A stretch of DNA of 64,000 nucleotides from Apodemus sylvaticus. Taxonomy: Eukaryota > Chordata > Mammalia > Rodentia > Muridae. The DNA is taken from contig NC_067481.1 in the NCBI RefSeq assembly GCF_947179515.1, forward strand, positions 86,615,547-86,679,546, given 5' to 3'. Shown piece by piece: positions 11,411 to 21,634 of the stretch. The notes under the pieces were generated by a model. It searched no databases, was not told the origin of the DNA, and saw nothing but the letters and a program-made list of their open reading frames with translations. The number at the start of each line of letters is the position of its first letter. Positions within the stretch are counted from its first letter, which is position 1. The translations under genes were made by a program, and so were the position numbers.

Positions 11411-11569
11411 GCTAGGGCTACCTAAGAGTAGCTGTACAGACCACCAGCCCCAAGCTTTCAGGTTGCACCAAGGTGCTTTGGGTTCTTGAAGGACAAAAAT
11501 GACTACATATTTGAAACAAACACATCCTACAAAATAAAAATAATAAATAAATAATATTTTAAAAGTGCT

Positions 11570-11690
11570 ATGGTTGGACTAGAAGTCATGCTACTTCTTA
11601 ATTCCAGCACTCAAGAGGCTGAAACAAAAGGACACTGGTTCCAAAATGCCTGTGCTACATAGTAGAACCCTGTTTTTACTCTTAAAAAAT
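11570..11690 (+). mobile_element. Degenerate B1-like SINE
   Basis: Ordered remnants of B1: 'ttaattccagcactcaagag', 'ggttccaaaatgcctgtgct' and 'acatagtagaaccctgt'. Too diverged to subtype. Confidence 0.6.
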
Positions 11691-11699
11691 TGATAGGCT

Positions 11700-13350
11700 T
11701 GAGGGTATTTAGGGATTTATAAAAATTGCTAAATAATTATATCACAAACAACGTAAAAGCACCACATATTTCTATGGGAAGGCTACAATTTGAACCCTTT
11801 CTGATTGCCTATCCCGGGAGAGTCCACAGAGAAATCTAATCTCTGTATCACTGGTTAATTTGGGGACTCATTTTAGGGTGTATCTCATGCACTATGGACA
11901 AATGCCCCTATCTAGCAATCTCTACAACAAATATTTGTGGGCTACAATCCACCAGCCACCGTGTGTGAGTCAGTGGAAAATGGAAATTCTTATCTTCACT
12001 GATTTTTTTTTAAGCAAAAGTAATCTTAGCAAGTGCATTACACTTTCTGTCTTCAACATAGCCCCTGGGACTATCCTTCAGTAGTTGGCCTCAGTGTTCT
12101 ATGGCATTAATATGAATTTCAGAGCGTCCTTGAAGTATATGTCTCTTCACTTTGACCTCCTGTACTTCAAGGTACATAGAAATGGCTTTGACCTTTTGTG
12201 GCCATCTCTTCTTTGCACAAGATGAGTCCCTCACTCCTGACCCAGTAAGCACTACTTTAAAAAGCTTTCTAGTCTACTTCATTCTCCCATGTGACAACCA
12301 TTTTGCCTGCAACTGTCACAGAGAATATTTTGAAACACTGGGTATGACCATAATATATCAATGTACTACTACTCTAAGAATTTGAAATACTCCTCTTTCT
12401 AGAACATATAATAAAGTTAAATAACTTGAATTTCAGATCAAATGTTTTATCACTCAGGAATAAATTAGTTACCCCACTCGCGATTTAGATGCCACTCATA
12501 CCCATAGATGAGAATCATAGTAAAGAGGTTCATTGGATTTCTAGCTCCACAATTTCTCCTGAGTGTTCTATGGCATAGCCACAGGCAGATCTCAGAAACC
12601 TGTTAAAAACATGAATTGTGAAATTCTTTAAACATGTACCTGTGGATAGGAAGGGGGAAAAGTTCCATTTAACATCCTTCCACAGGTTTGAATTGGACTG
12701 TGGACTTTTGTAAGATTGGACTTACAAAATCTTCCTAAAGGAACTGTATTAAAATTCAGGTGCCGCCTTAAGAACAAGCTCAGGACCCGTCTATCACCTG
12801 TGGTTTGATTGTGTGCTGAAAAATGTAGCCTTGCCCAAGACAGTGTCATCTTTTTCTGTCTGTAAACAAAATCAATGAGCTTTTGTTAGCTTGACAGTGG
12901 CCTGAGTCTGTAGTGTTTTGCACAAGGCATTTTAATGGCTGGATACAGTTAGTCATTCTCTGAAATGTGCCATATATGCAAGGAAATTCATCAACTATAA
13001 TTTTTAATGACTAATTGGTTATTTATTTTAACTACCATGTCGCCTGTCATGTCACATACCCTGCCATAATGGCCATAATAAATATAATAAATGTGTATTT
13101 CTTTTACTCAAAACAATCAGCCACCTTTAACACTTACATCTTTCCTTTGTCTACCTATTTCCCTGCTCTTTTTTAGCTCATTGCTAAAATGTGTAAGTGC
13201 ATTTTAAACTTCAGCCCACTGATATACATCTTCATAGGACTAACTTAGCTTTCAAATTAGAGTTCTGGGTTCTCCATGTGAATTCTCTGAATACTCTATC
13301 CTAGTGGTTTTAAATTCAGCTAGCAATTAAAAATCTCCAAGGGGATTTTA
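11700..13350. other. Mostly single-copy DNA
   Basis: No gene seen. It holds the ~100-bp segment shared with 15.5 kb (12652-12770). The part around 12880-13090 is repeat-free with 'taatgactaattgg' and 'ccataatggccataata' motifs. Confidence 0.45.
12652..12770. repeat. Segment shared with 15494-15590
   Basis: 'cacaggtttgaattggact' and 'aaaatcttcctaaa' with their surroundings recur in the same order and orientation at 15.5 kb. This copy has 'attggact' twice (~12691 and ~12714). The other copy lacks the ~22 bp between them. It is probably part of an interspersed repeat, perhaps an L1 3' UTR. Confidence 0.7.
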
Positions 13351-13354
13351 ATAT

Positions 13355-13355
<1 letters not shown>

Positions 13356-13394
<39 letters not shown>

Positions 13395-13407
13395 GCGCGT
13401 GCACACA
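13356..13407. repeat. (CA)n microsatellite with (CG)n core
   Basis: An uninterrupted CA run passes into 'acgcgcgcgtgcacaca'. Alternating purine-pyrimidine sequence including CG steps is the classic Z-DNA-prone type. Confidence 0.97.
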
Positions 13408-13508
13408 TTTTTGCATGTAAAATATGCTGTATTATTCTAAATGTATATCAAATATATTAGGACAAATTTGCATTCATTTAAATATAAAAGTATTATATGA
13501 ATACATTT

Positions 13509-13552
13509 GCATATGTATATGCATATATATATATACATATATACATATATAG
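13509..13552. repeat. AT-rich (TATA/CATATA)n repeat
   Basis: 'gcatatgtatatgcatat' followed by TA and 'tacata' units. Partly self-complementary. Confidence 0.9.
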
Positions 13553-14160
13553 GCCCTCCCCAAATAGTTACTTAATTGCCCTTGGGTATATGATTTTTAT
13601 AGGCTTCTGTAGATTTTAATTTTATAGTATGGTTGAAAATGTTGTCACTTGATATCTTTCCTATAAATAATATTTTTGATACGTGGAAGAAAGAGTGGAA
13701 TGGGGATGACATATATTAATGAGGTATAATCTGAAGATGGAGAATATATTAAGTGAAAAAGAAACCTCTCTCCCTTTGCTCTCATTTCCAGCCAACCATT
13801 TATCCTCTGTAAGGTGCTGTTAAGATAGCATCTTCTATATCCCTACAGACACTGCAGTCATATATGATGATTTTTCGCAATGTTTTAGTTAGGGTTACTA
13901 TTCCTACTATAAGACACCACTACAAAAGCAAATTGGGGGAAAAAAGTCTTTTCTTTAGCTTTTACATTCACAGCACTCTTTATCATAAAAAAAAGTCAGG
14001 ATTAGAACTCAAATTGAGCAGGAACCTGAAGGAAGGAGCTAATGGACTTGAATGAATGCTACATACTGGATTGCTCAAACTGCTTTCTTTTAGACTCAGG
14101 ACTGCCAGCCCAAAGGCTGTCCCTCCCATAAAAGGTGCAGGCTCTCCCACATCAATCACT

Positions 14161-14345
14161 AGCTCCTGGTTCTGGAAAGACTCAGTGCAGCAGTATAGTG
14201 GAATACCAGAACAGGCAAGTGGGAAGGAGTAGACGGGGTAACAGGGAGAGGGAAGAGGGCTTATGGGACTTTTGGGGAATGGGAAGCCAGAAAACAGGAA
14301 ATCATTTGAAATGTAAATAAAGAATATACCAAATTAAAAAAAACA
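14161..14345 (+). mobile_element. L1 3' end (3' UTR terminus and A-rich tail)
   Basis: A 5'-truncated L1 tail: 'tggttctggaaagactcag', then 'gggaagagggcttatgggac', then 'catttgaaatgtaaataaag', ending in an A-rich run. This is the rat-type 3' UTR layout. It lies within the LTR-like repeat, so it is younger. Confidence 0.9.
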
Positions 14346-14609
14346 AAAGAAAATAAATTAGGATTGAGGTCAGAATTAATTTGAGGCATCATGTAAGTTG
14401 TACATCTCATCGATGAAGATTTCAAATGCAAAGAAAAGGTGGGAAATAAAACAGACCCATGAATGATCATCAAAGTGATATTGCACACAATGCAGAGAAT
14501 CCAAGAAGGGAGATGGTTACTGTATTAAATGTGCTATGGAGAAGTTAATTTTATTAAAAGTATTATTAGTTAAAAAAAATTAAAATAGATTTTCTTATAA
14601 AAAAAAAAA
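14346..14609 (+). other. Extra ~260 bp between the L1 tail and a second poly(A): candidate 3' transduction
   Basis: After the L1 A-rich tail comes ~240 bp of non-L1, non-LTR sequence, then a second A-run (14600-14611). The interrupted LTR-like repeat resumes immediately after it. This is the layout expected if the L1 transcript read through its own polyadenylation site. No clear TSD was found. Confidence 0.4.
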
Positions 14610-15002
14610 AAGAAAATGCCTTTCAAACATGACTGCAGCGCAATCTACTGATGGCATCTTCTCCATTCAGGTTCTCCCCTTAATGAATCTAGTATATGTC
14701 AAGTTAGTTTAAACCTAGCCAGCATACTCAGTAGCTTCTGCCCCCGGAGCCCTTCTCCAGTGCATAACCAAGGAGACACAATACAAACTTATAGAGATAT
14801 TACTCTTTTCAATTATTTTATTTGTTACTCAAAACAATTTTTAAATTTAAATATATTTTGATCATATTTTCCCTTTCCCAAGTCCTTCCAGAGCCTCTTC
14901 CCCTTACTACTCATCCAAATTTATCATGTTTCTCAATAAAAAGAACAAAACAAAAACCAATATAACCACAGAGTCCTATAAGCCAATTAAATAAAACAAA
15001 GC

Positions 15003-15005
<3 letters not shown>

Positions 15006-15054
<49 letters not shown>
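15006..15054. repeat. (CA)n microsatellite
   Basis: Pure CA run of about 24 units inside the antisense L1 3' UTR. Confidence 0.98.
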
Positions 15055-15059
<5 letters not shown>

Positions 15060-15389
15060 ACCAACCAAAAATACACTAAAACACAAAACAAAACGTTGGA
15101 ATCTAGTATATGTTAGTCAACTCCTGGACATGTGACCTGTCTTGTAGGGGTGTTTGACTGTGTGTATATATAGTGAGTGTCACTTTATTGGCAAAGACTG
15201 ATTTTTACCTCTCCTGGCAGGTATAAGTGACAGGTGTTAACTTTTCATTTTTAAAACATAACAAGACAAAATATAATAATATATACCAAAAGTTACCACA
15301 TCAAAGTTGAATGAGATAAAGCCATGGAGAATGAGGGATCCATTTGTTTATACACTCAGGAGTCCCATAGAAGTACTGAAGTGGAAACC

Positions 15390-15390
<1 letters not shown>

Positions 15391-15432
<42 letters not shown>
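15391..15432. repeat. (TA)n microsatellite
   Basis: Pure TA run of about 21 units, fully self-complementary. Confidence 0.98.
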
Positions 15433-15435
<3 letters not shown>

Positions 15436-15493
15436 AGTACTTGGTGCCGACCCATGCAGACCCTGTGCATGCTCCATCTGTCTCTTTGAGGAA

Positions 15494-15590
15494 AGCGGAA
15501 AAATTCCTTTTAACATCCATCCACAGGTTTGAATTGGACTGGCTTATAAAATCTTCCTAAAAGAATTATTTTAAAATGCAGTTAAATATC
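15494..15590. repeat. Segment shared with 12652-12770 (deleted version)
   Basis: 'ccacaggtttgaattggact' then 'aaaatcttcctaaaagaatt'. It lacks the ~22 bp between the two 'attggact' copies found at 12.7 kb, consistent with slippage or recombination between direct repeats. Confidence 0.7.
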
Positions 15591-15917
15591 ATAGGAGCTT
15601 TTATCATGTTGATTTAGAAGGTCGTGATATCCTTCACCCCTTCTGACTCTTACACTCTTTTGGCTTCCTTTCTGATGGTTCACTGAGTTCTTATGGGAGA
15701 ATTTCTTGGAGACGCCCTATTTAGGGCCGAGGGTTCTATGTAGACATTATTCTTAAGAATATTGGATAGCACATATTTGCAGCTTTCCACATAAAAACCA
15801 TTTCTTTTCCTTCCTTTTGTGAATGTCATGATATTTCACTCTCTATGAAACAAGTGTATTAGTCAGGTTTATTCATTGCTGTGGAAAGACACAGATGAAA
15901 CAACTTAAAAGCTGGAA

Positions 15918-15983
15918 TGGTGAAGATTCTTTCCCAGTCTGTTGGTTGACGTCAACCAACAGACTGGGAAAGAATCTTCACCA
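15918..15983. repeat. Perfect 66-bp palindrome, no spacer, at the L1 5' junction
   Basis: Arm 15918-15950 (starts tggtgaagattctttccc, ends ggttgac) is the exact reverse complement of 15951-15983 (starts gtcaaccaacag). Pairing stops at 15917/15984. The right arm is normal L1 ORF2 sequence. The left arm is its inverted duplicate abutting the TSD. Confidence 0.97.
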
Positions 15984-16685
15984 ACCCTAAATCCGACAGA
16001 GGGCTAATATCTAATATATACAAAGAACTCAAGAAAATAGAACCCAGAGATCCAAATAACCCCATTAAAAAGTGGGGTACGGAGCTAAACAAAGAATTTT
16101 CACATGAAGAACTTCGGAGAGCTGAGAAACACCTTAAGAAATGTTCAACATCATTAATCATTAGGGAAATGCAAATCAAAACAACCCTGAGATTTCACCT
16201 CACACCAGTCAGAATGGCTAAGGTCAAAAAACTCAGGAGACAGCAGGTGTTGGCGAGGATGTGGAGAAAGAGGAACACTCCTCCACTGCTGGTGGGATTG
16301 CAAGATGGTGCACCCACTTTGGAAATCAGTCTGGCGGTTCCTCAGAAAACTGGGCATGTCACTTCCTGAGGACCCTGTTATACCACTACTGGGCATATAT
16401 CCAGAGGATTCTTCGGCATTCAATAAGGACACATGCTCCACTATGTTCATAGCAGCCCTATTTGTAATAGCCAGAAGCTGGAAAGAACCTAGATGTCCTT
16501 CAACGGAGGAATGGATACAAAAAATGTCATATATTTACACAATGGAGTACTATTCAGCCATTAGAAACAATGAATTCATGAAATTCTTAGACAAATGGAT
16601 GGAGCTGGAGAACATCATACTAAGTGAAGTAAGCCAGTCTCAACAGATCAATCATGGTATGCACTCACTGATAAGTGGATATTAG
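15951..16685 (+). pseudogene. L1 ORF2p C-terminal fragment
   Basis: Encodes the C-terminal region of L1 ORF2p, the segment after the reverse-transcriptase domain, including the cysteine-rich area. In 16305-16685 the frame is fully open and ends at the native stop: PLWKSVWRFLRKL, then LLGIYPED, DTCSTMFIAALF, RSWKEPRCPSTEEWIQKM, YTMEYYSAIRNNEFMKF and the terminal HSLISGY. Upstream (16169 onward) the peptide MQIKTTLRFHLTPVRMAK lies in a different frame, so at least one frameshift near 16225 breaks it. There is no promoter and no N terminus, so it is a dead 5'-truncated copy. Confidence 0.92.
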
Positions 16686-17064
16686 CCTAGAAACTTTGAA
16701 TACCCAGGACATAATCCACACATTAAATGATGTCCAAAAAGAATGGAGGAGTGTCCCCTGGTTCTGGAAAGACTCAGTGCAAGAGTATAGGGGAATTCCA
16801 GAACAGGGAAGTGGGAAGGGGTAGATGGAAGAATAGGGGGACGGAAGAGGGCTTATGGGACTTGTGGGTAGTGGGGACCCAAAAAAGGGGAAATCATTTG
16901 CAATGTAAATAAAAAATATAAATAAAAAAAGCTGGAATGGATTATTTTTATCTTAGTTTTAGAGATTTCAGTCCACGGCCCTTGTATCCACTGCTTTAAG
17001 GCCTATGATTGGACAGATAATTGTGATGATGGATGGGTGAGGCTGAAGAGGATTATTCTGTGGA

Positions 17065-17720
17065 AGACAGGGAACATAAGCACAGAAAAGCCAACATGTA
17101 TCTCTCCATATTCTAGTAGTCTATGTCTTTGACTGAGTTGCAATTTCTGTGACTTCTGAAACATCCTGAAATATTGCCAGAAGTGGACGACAATGTCTTT
17201 AACACATGAGAGGTTGCAATGAGTCCTCATATAAAAGTCATAGTAAATATAATCCTTGGAGCAATTTTTGCCACCATGTTTAAGTCTATGATTTATGTTT
17301 ATGACACCACCACCTGTAGGAGAACAACCATAGAGTAAGATATAGGGATGGGTTTTGAGATTCATAATCTTGTACATCTCTCATTTTGGTAGTTAACTGT
17401 AGATCCACGGGTACTATATATCTTGACATTCATTAAGGTATATCCCCATGGGAAAAAAGGCATATCAAGGTATATTCCCATGTTTTTAATCTCTTGTAAA
17501 CCCAGTCTATCGACATCATGTTAATATCTTCCAGTCTCTGGTGATTATTAATAACCAGGTATTTTATATTACCATTAATTGCTACAAAAAGAATCAGGTT
17601 GTGGTTTTAAATAACTATCTCTTCATAAGGTTATTGCTATAAGTATTTTCATATAATTAAAATTTTCTGATATTCTATCTTTTACATACTTTTTCTAACA
17701 CCAATTCATCCTCTATATTC
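17065..17720. other. AT-rich DNA, nothing assigned
   Basis: No named repeat beyond a possible LTR tail at the left. A short near-repeat 'aaggtatat(a/t)cccatg' occurs near 17436 and 17466. Confidence 0.4.
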
Positions 17721-17739
17721 TATTCATTTGTTAACTTTT

Positions 17740-17909
17740 TTTTTTTTTGGTTTGATTTTTTGGATTTGGTTTTTTCGAGACAGGGTTTCTCTGTGTAGCC
17801 CTGGCTGTCCTGGAACTCGCTCTGTAGACCAGGCTGGCCTCGAACTCAGAGATCCGCCTGCCTCTGCCTCCCAGAGTGCTGGGATTACAGGCGTGCGCCA
17901 CCGCCCGGC
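17740..17909 (-). mobile_element. Young B1 SINE, antisense, 16-bp TSD
   Basis: Full-length reverse-oriented B1: 'cgagacagggtttctctgtg', 'ccctggctgtcctggaactc', 'gctgggattacaggcgtgcg', ending at 'ccgcccggc'. Most CpGs are intact and the TSD 'tcatttgttaactttt' (17724-17739 and 17910-17925) is perfect, both signs of recent insertion. The poly-T at the left is the reverse-complemented tail. Confidence 0.97.
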
Positions 17910-17929
17910 TCATTTGTTAACTTTTAACT

Positions 17930-18865
17930 GGCTGGTTTGTAGGCTTATTTTATATATTACCAATTCATTAATTTGTTTATACTTATTTAAAGTATTTCAC
18001 TCAGTGTAGACTTTATTCTCTTTAAAATATTTAAATTTGAGTTTTAGTTGCTTGATTTTTTACATAATAGAATTGATGTTTGTGCTGTTACCCCTAATCC
18101 TAACCCTAACCTAATCTTCCTTTAATTTTCATATATACTACATATTATAATACCATAATAAAGCTACTCTAACTTCATAAACTAGTATTTTATATTCTAA
18201 TACTTTATTTAAATTATATACTAAATGTCGTCTGAATTTATTTTCCGTCAACATACAACCAAAACAAGTAGGTTATTTCAAAACATAGAACTATGAAGAA
18301 AAGAGTGGTGTCAGGCAGACACAACATGATTTTAGGACAAAATTTTCGCAAATTGTCAGTAAAGGCCATTTCACGTAAAAGTTACCCACAAATTAGTCCA
18401 TAAACTCCATGAGAAACAAATTATATCTTAGTCTAAGTGTACACATGCACACACCCCTAGCTTATGAATCAAATGAAAATATTCACGAACACTGATAAAA
18501 AAGGAAAAAACAAACTCTTCATTGCAGGAAAAAAAATATTCCATGAAAGTGACAGGTTATACCCTGAAATATATCTTTAAATAGTGAGCAAACTCCATTA
18601 ATCTGTTTATTCACTATCTCTTTAAAATACTGACAAGCATCAAACCAAATATGTGCATTTGTGTATCAGGGCCATATGGGACCCAATGCGATCTGATTGA
18701 GACATAAATGGATTTTTAAAATTATCTGTGGCAATGAAATGCTTTCTGTTGATATCTCAGAGGGAAAAAGACAAGATATCCTTCAGATATTTTCTAAGAT
18801 CTTAGGGCTTTTTTTTCATTGAGCTTTGAAAAGTATCGAATCCATGCAAATATCAAAAATGTATT
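17930..18865. other. AT-rich DNA with a short telomere-like patch
   Basis: No interspersed repeat recognised apart from the telomere-like motif at 18092-18114. Low-complexity AT stretches. Confidence 0.45.
18092..18114. repeat. Short degenerate telomere-like repeat
   Basis: 'ccctaatcctaaccctaacc' followed by 'taa': about four CCTAA/CCCTAA units with variations. Too short for a real interstitial telomere block. Confidence 0.6.
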
Positions 18866-18870
18866 TCTTC

Positions 18871-19075
18871 TGGGGCTGGTATCATGGGTCAGTAGGGAAA
18901 GGTGCTTGCTGTCCAGCCTCATGAACTGAGCTGGATGCCTGGGGACCCATACGGCAGAAGAAAACCAACTCCCAACAGTTGTACTCTAGCATACAAATGT
19001 GCACTGTGGCATATGTGCCCACGCCTACTCAGGCACCACCACAAAGACAGCTAAATAATAAAAGTAGTAAATTTT
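18871..19075 (+). mobile_element. tRNA-derived SINE of the B2/B3/B4 group
   Basis: Starts 'tggggctggtatcatgggtc' (tRNA-like head with a decayed A box), then 'ggtgcttgctgtccagcctc', 'cctggggacccatacggcag', 'accaactcccaacagttgta' and 'gtgcactgtggcatatgtgc', ending in an A/T-rich tail. The family group is clear from the order of blocks; the exact subfamily is not. Confidence 0.7.
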
Positions 19076-19227
19076 AGAGAACAAAGTAAAACAATAATTG
19101 TACATAGGAAACTAACATATTACTGTCATCTTTTAATTAAATGTAGACAGAGATACAGTTAGAAGCACCAATCCATTTGATCCTCCTGCTATTTCTTCAT
19201 CTATTCTTCTTTCTACTCCTTTCTTTC

Positions 19228-20325
19228 TTTTTTATTGGATATTTTATTTATTTTCATTTCAAATATTATTCCCTCTCCCAGTCCCCCTCCCCCTGCAAAA
19301 TCCCCTATTCTTCCCCCTTCCCCTTCTTTTATGAGGGTGTTCCCCCACCCACCCACCCACTCCTGCTTCTCTGCCCTGGCATTCCCCTACACTGGGGCAT
19401 TGAGCCTTCCAGTACCATACCAAGGGCCTCTTCTGCCATTGATACCCCACAAGGCCATCCTCTACTGCATAAGAGGCTGGAGTCATGGGTCCCTCCATGT
19501 GTGCTCTTTGGTTGATGATTTAGTCCCTGGGAGCTCTGCAGGGGTCTGGTTAGCTGATTTTGAGGTTCTCCCTATGGGATTGCAAACCCCTTCAGCTCCT
19601 TCAGTCCTTTCTCTAACTTCTCCATTGGGGATCTGGTGCTCAGTCTAATGGTTGGCTGTGAATGTCCACCTCATTTGTCAGGCTCTGGCAGAGACTTTCT
19701 CTCAGGAGACAGCTATATTAGTCTCCTGTCAGCAAGCACTTCTTGGCATCTACACTGGTATCAGGGTTTAGTGTCTGAATTTGTGATGGATCCCCAAGTG
19801 GGACAGTTTATGGATGGCATTTCCTTTAGTTTTCTGCTCCACACTTTGTCTTAGTATTTCCTCCCTTGAATATTTTGTTACCCACTTCTAAGAAGGACTG
19901 AAGCACTCACACTTTGGTCTTCCTTGTTCTTTAGCTTCAAATGGTATCTTGGGTATTCTGAGCTTTGGGCTAATATCCACTTATCAGTGAATGCCTGCTA
20001 TGTGTGTTATTTTGTGACTGGGTCACTCAGGATGACATTTTCTAATTTATCCATTTGCCTAAGAATTACATGAATTTATTGATTTTAATAGCTAAGTAAT
20101 ACTTCTTTGTGTAAATGTACCATATTTCCTGTATCCATCCCTCTGTTGAAGGACATCAGGGTTCTTTCCAGGGTTATTTTATATTTTCCAGGGTTATTTA
20201 TAATTAGCTATTATAAATAAGGCTGCTATGAACATATTGGAGCGTATGTCCTTGTTATATATTGGAGCATCTTTTGGCTCTATGTCTAGGAGTGGCATAG
20301 TTGGGTCCTCAGGTAGATTTCTCCT
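19228..20325 (-). mobile_element. L1 LINE, 3' UTR and ORF2 end, antisense
   Basis: From the reverse-complemented tail ('tttattttcatttcaaatat') through the C-rich 3' UTR (complement of the L1 G-rich polypurine tract, 19270-19360) and the 'catgtgtgctctttggttga' region. It then enters the ORF2 end ('ctaatatccacttatcagtg', 'gggtcactcaggatgac', 'aataaggctgctatgaacat', 'aggagtggcatagttgggtc'). 5'-truncated at ~20325. A local doublet 'ccagggttatttt' lies near 20168 and 20189. The frames here are antisense shadows. Confidence 0.92.
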
Positions 20326-20329
20326 GTAG

Positions 20330-21630
20330 GTTTACCCTATATGTCTCTTGAAATTCTTTTGCTGTTTCAACATTGTCTCTTTCTTTCTGATGAATTTAAT
20401 CTGAACAACTATGTAACACATTCATCAGGTCTAGTTTTTCAGAGAAAGGTCCTCTTCTCTGGAGCTTTTGAAGCTTTATCTTAAAATTAGTTTTTACTTT
20501 TCTAATTTTTATAAATGTAAAGTTATTTAGGACTTACATAAAGTTCTGTAAATAATTTAATAAAATAATCTTCTTTGATATAAGCATTATAACCCATAAT
20601 TTCTATTACAATATTTTTTGCTCATTTTCTAATGATTTTTATGTTCCAACACATCTGCCTCAGTAAGCTTTTATTATTCCAAAGGTGTATTCTTTTGTAC
20701 CAATAGTTCTTGCCCTTGGATGTACAATATAGTCACCTAGGGGACGTTAACAACTGAAGTCTCAGGTACTAGTCATGAGATGTTTATATAACGAGTCTGA
20801 GGAATTGCCACGTTTGACTTAGTATTTTTCTAAACATTTTCTCCTCTATTCATCAGTGATATGAATCACCAGTGTTTATAATGACTGGGCATCTTGTTCA
20901 GAGGAATAATGTTAACTAGTCATGCATATGCATGAGGAAGGTTAGATTTCTCGGGCCATACTTGATTTTTGGTCTTAACGAAGGGACCAAAGATGAACTG
21001 TCAGAAAATAAGCCTCACAGGAAAGGCAGAACTACTGCTGATCATTCCATGTTGCTCTCCACTGTTACATCATCCTTGTCAACTCATGAGAAATCTGTAT
21101 CTGAATCTTAGAAGCAAGTGTAGGAGCTAGCTTCTCCCTCTGATGAATTTAGAACAAATAGTGAGGATACAGATGTTCCCTGTCGTTGCCACTGGAATAT
21201 TATATCAAAATATGTCAGGGCTTTTAGACTTTAGCTTCCTGAACAAGGTTAACATCTGCAGGAGATGTTACTGCAGATAGCTCTGGTAAGGCACAATTAA
21301 TAATTTTCTACTACTGACAGTATAACTCAAAAGCCTTTCTCAGCTGAGAATTTTCAAACCCAGTTTTTCATCAGAATCCTTAAAAATTATAAATTCCACT
21401 TTCAAAATTTTAGGATGGTAAAATCCAAGGTCCCATTTACAGCATTTGTATTTCTAAGAAGTCCTTCCATGAAACAGGCTTGTGCTCTCACTGGCCCAGA
21501 GACCATACATTGAGAAAATCATTGATTTGAATGTTTCTTTCAATCTACACTCCAGTTCTTCCCACCCATCCTATTAGCCTGTACATTTTTCTTAATATAT
21601 CTCTTTTTATGCAAACATTTCTCATAATTT
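20330..21630. other. No assigned feature
   Basis: AT-rich at 20330-20660, then mixed single-copy sequence. No recognisable repeat, exon or conserved-looking motif cluster that I can defend. Confidence 0.45.
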
Positions 21631-21634
21631 TAAG

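Larger units (their letters stand above)
13883..14726 (-). mobile_element. Rodent LTR-like interspersed repeat, antisense, split by an insertion
   Basis: The left part (13883-14160) runs from 'ttagttagggttactattcc' to 'cacatcaatcact'. The right part (14610-14726) runs from 'aagaaaatgcc' to 'caagttagtttaaacctagc'. Together they are the reverse complement, in order, of the element at 36228-36624. The insert is an L1 3' end plus extra sequence (14161-14609). This is a well-known murine family with LTR-like anatomy, which I do not name with confidence (MaLR-related or RMER-type). Confidence 0.7.
14800..15790 (-). mobile_element. Lx-type L1 3' UTR, antisense, decayed
   Basis: Follows the reverse-complement order of Lx/L1 3' UTRs: 'gatcatattttccctttccc' and 'ccttccagagcctcttcccc', an (AAAAC) region with the CA run, 'ggaatctagtatatgttagt', 'gacatgtgacctgtcttgta', 'gaccctgtgcatgctcc', 'tgactcttacactcttttgg' and 'gccctatttagggccgaggg'. 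It has expanded (CA)n and (TA)n runs internally. Confidence 0.68.
15918..16929 (+). mobile_element. 5'-truncated L1 with inverted 5' tip and clear TSD
   Basis: Contains the last ~245 codons of ORF2, the complete 3' UTR terminus ('gggcttatgggacttgtg', 'catttgcaatgtaaataaa') and an A-rich tail. The target-site duplication 'aaaagctggaatgg' lies at 15907-15920 and about 16927-16940. The 5' end carries a short inverted copy of its own first 33 nt, making a palindrome (listed separately). Low decay compared with neighbours suggests a fairly recent insertion. Confidence 0.95.
15851..17060 (-). mobile_element. MaLR-like LTR, antisense, interrupted by an L1
   Basis: Before the L1: 'gtattagtcaggtttattca', 'ttgctgtggaaagacacaga'. 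After it: 'gagatttcagtccacggccc', 'ccactgctttaaggcctatg'. These follow the order of a reverse-oriented rodent ERVL-MaLR LTR. The right boundary is uncertain. The reading joins cleanly when 15921-16930 and one TSD copy are removed. Confidence 0.5.

Noticed and set aside
18871..19075. tRNA gene
   Set aside because: Only the decayed tRNA-like head of a SINE. No cloverleaf and no intact A and B boxes.
19177..19854. Plus-strand frames of 72-137 codons
   Set aside because: Shadows of an antisense L1 3' UTR.
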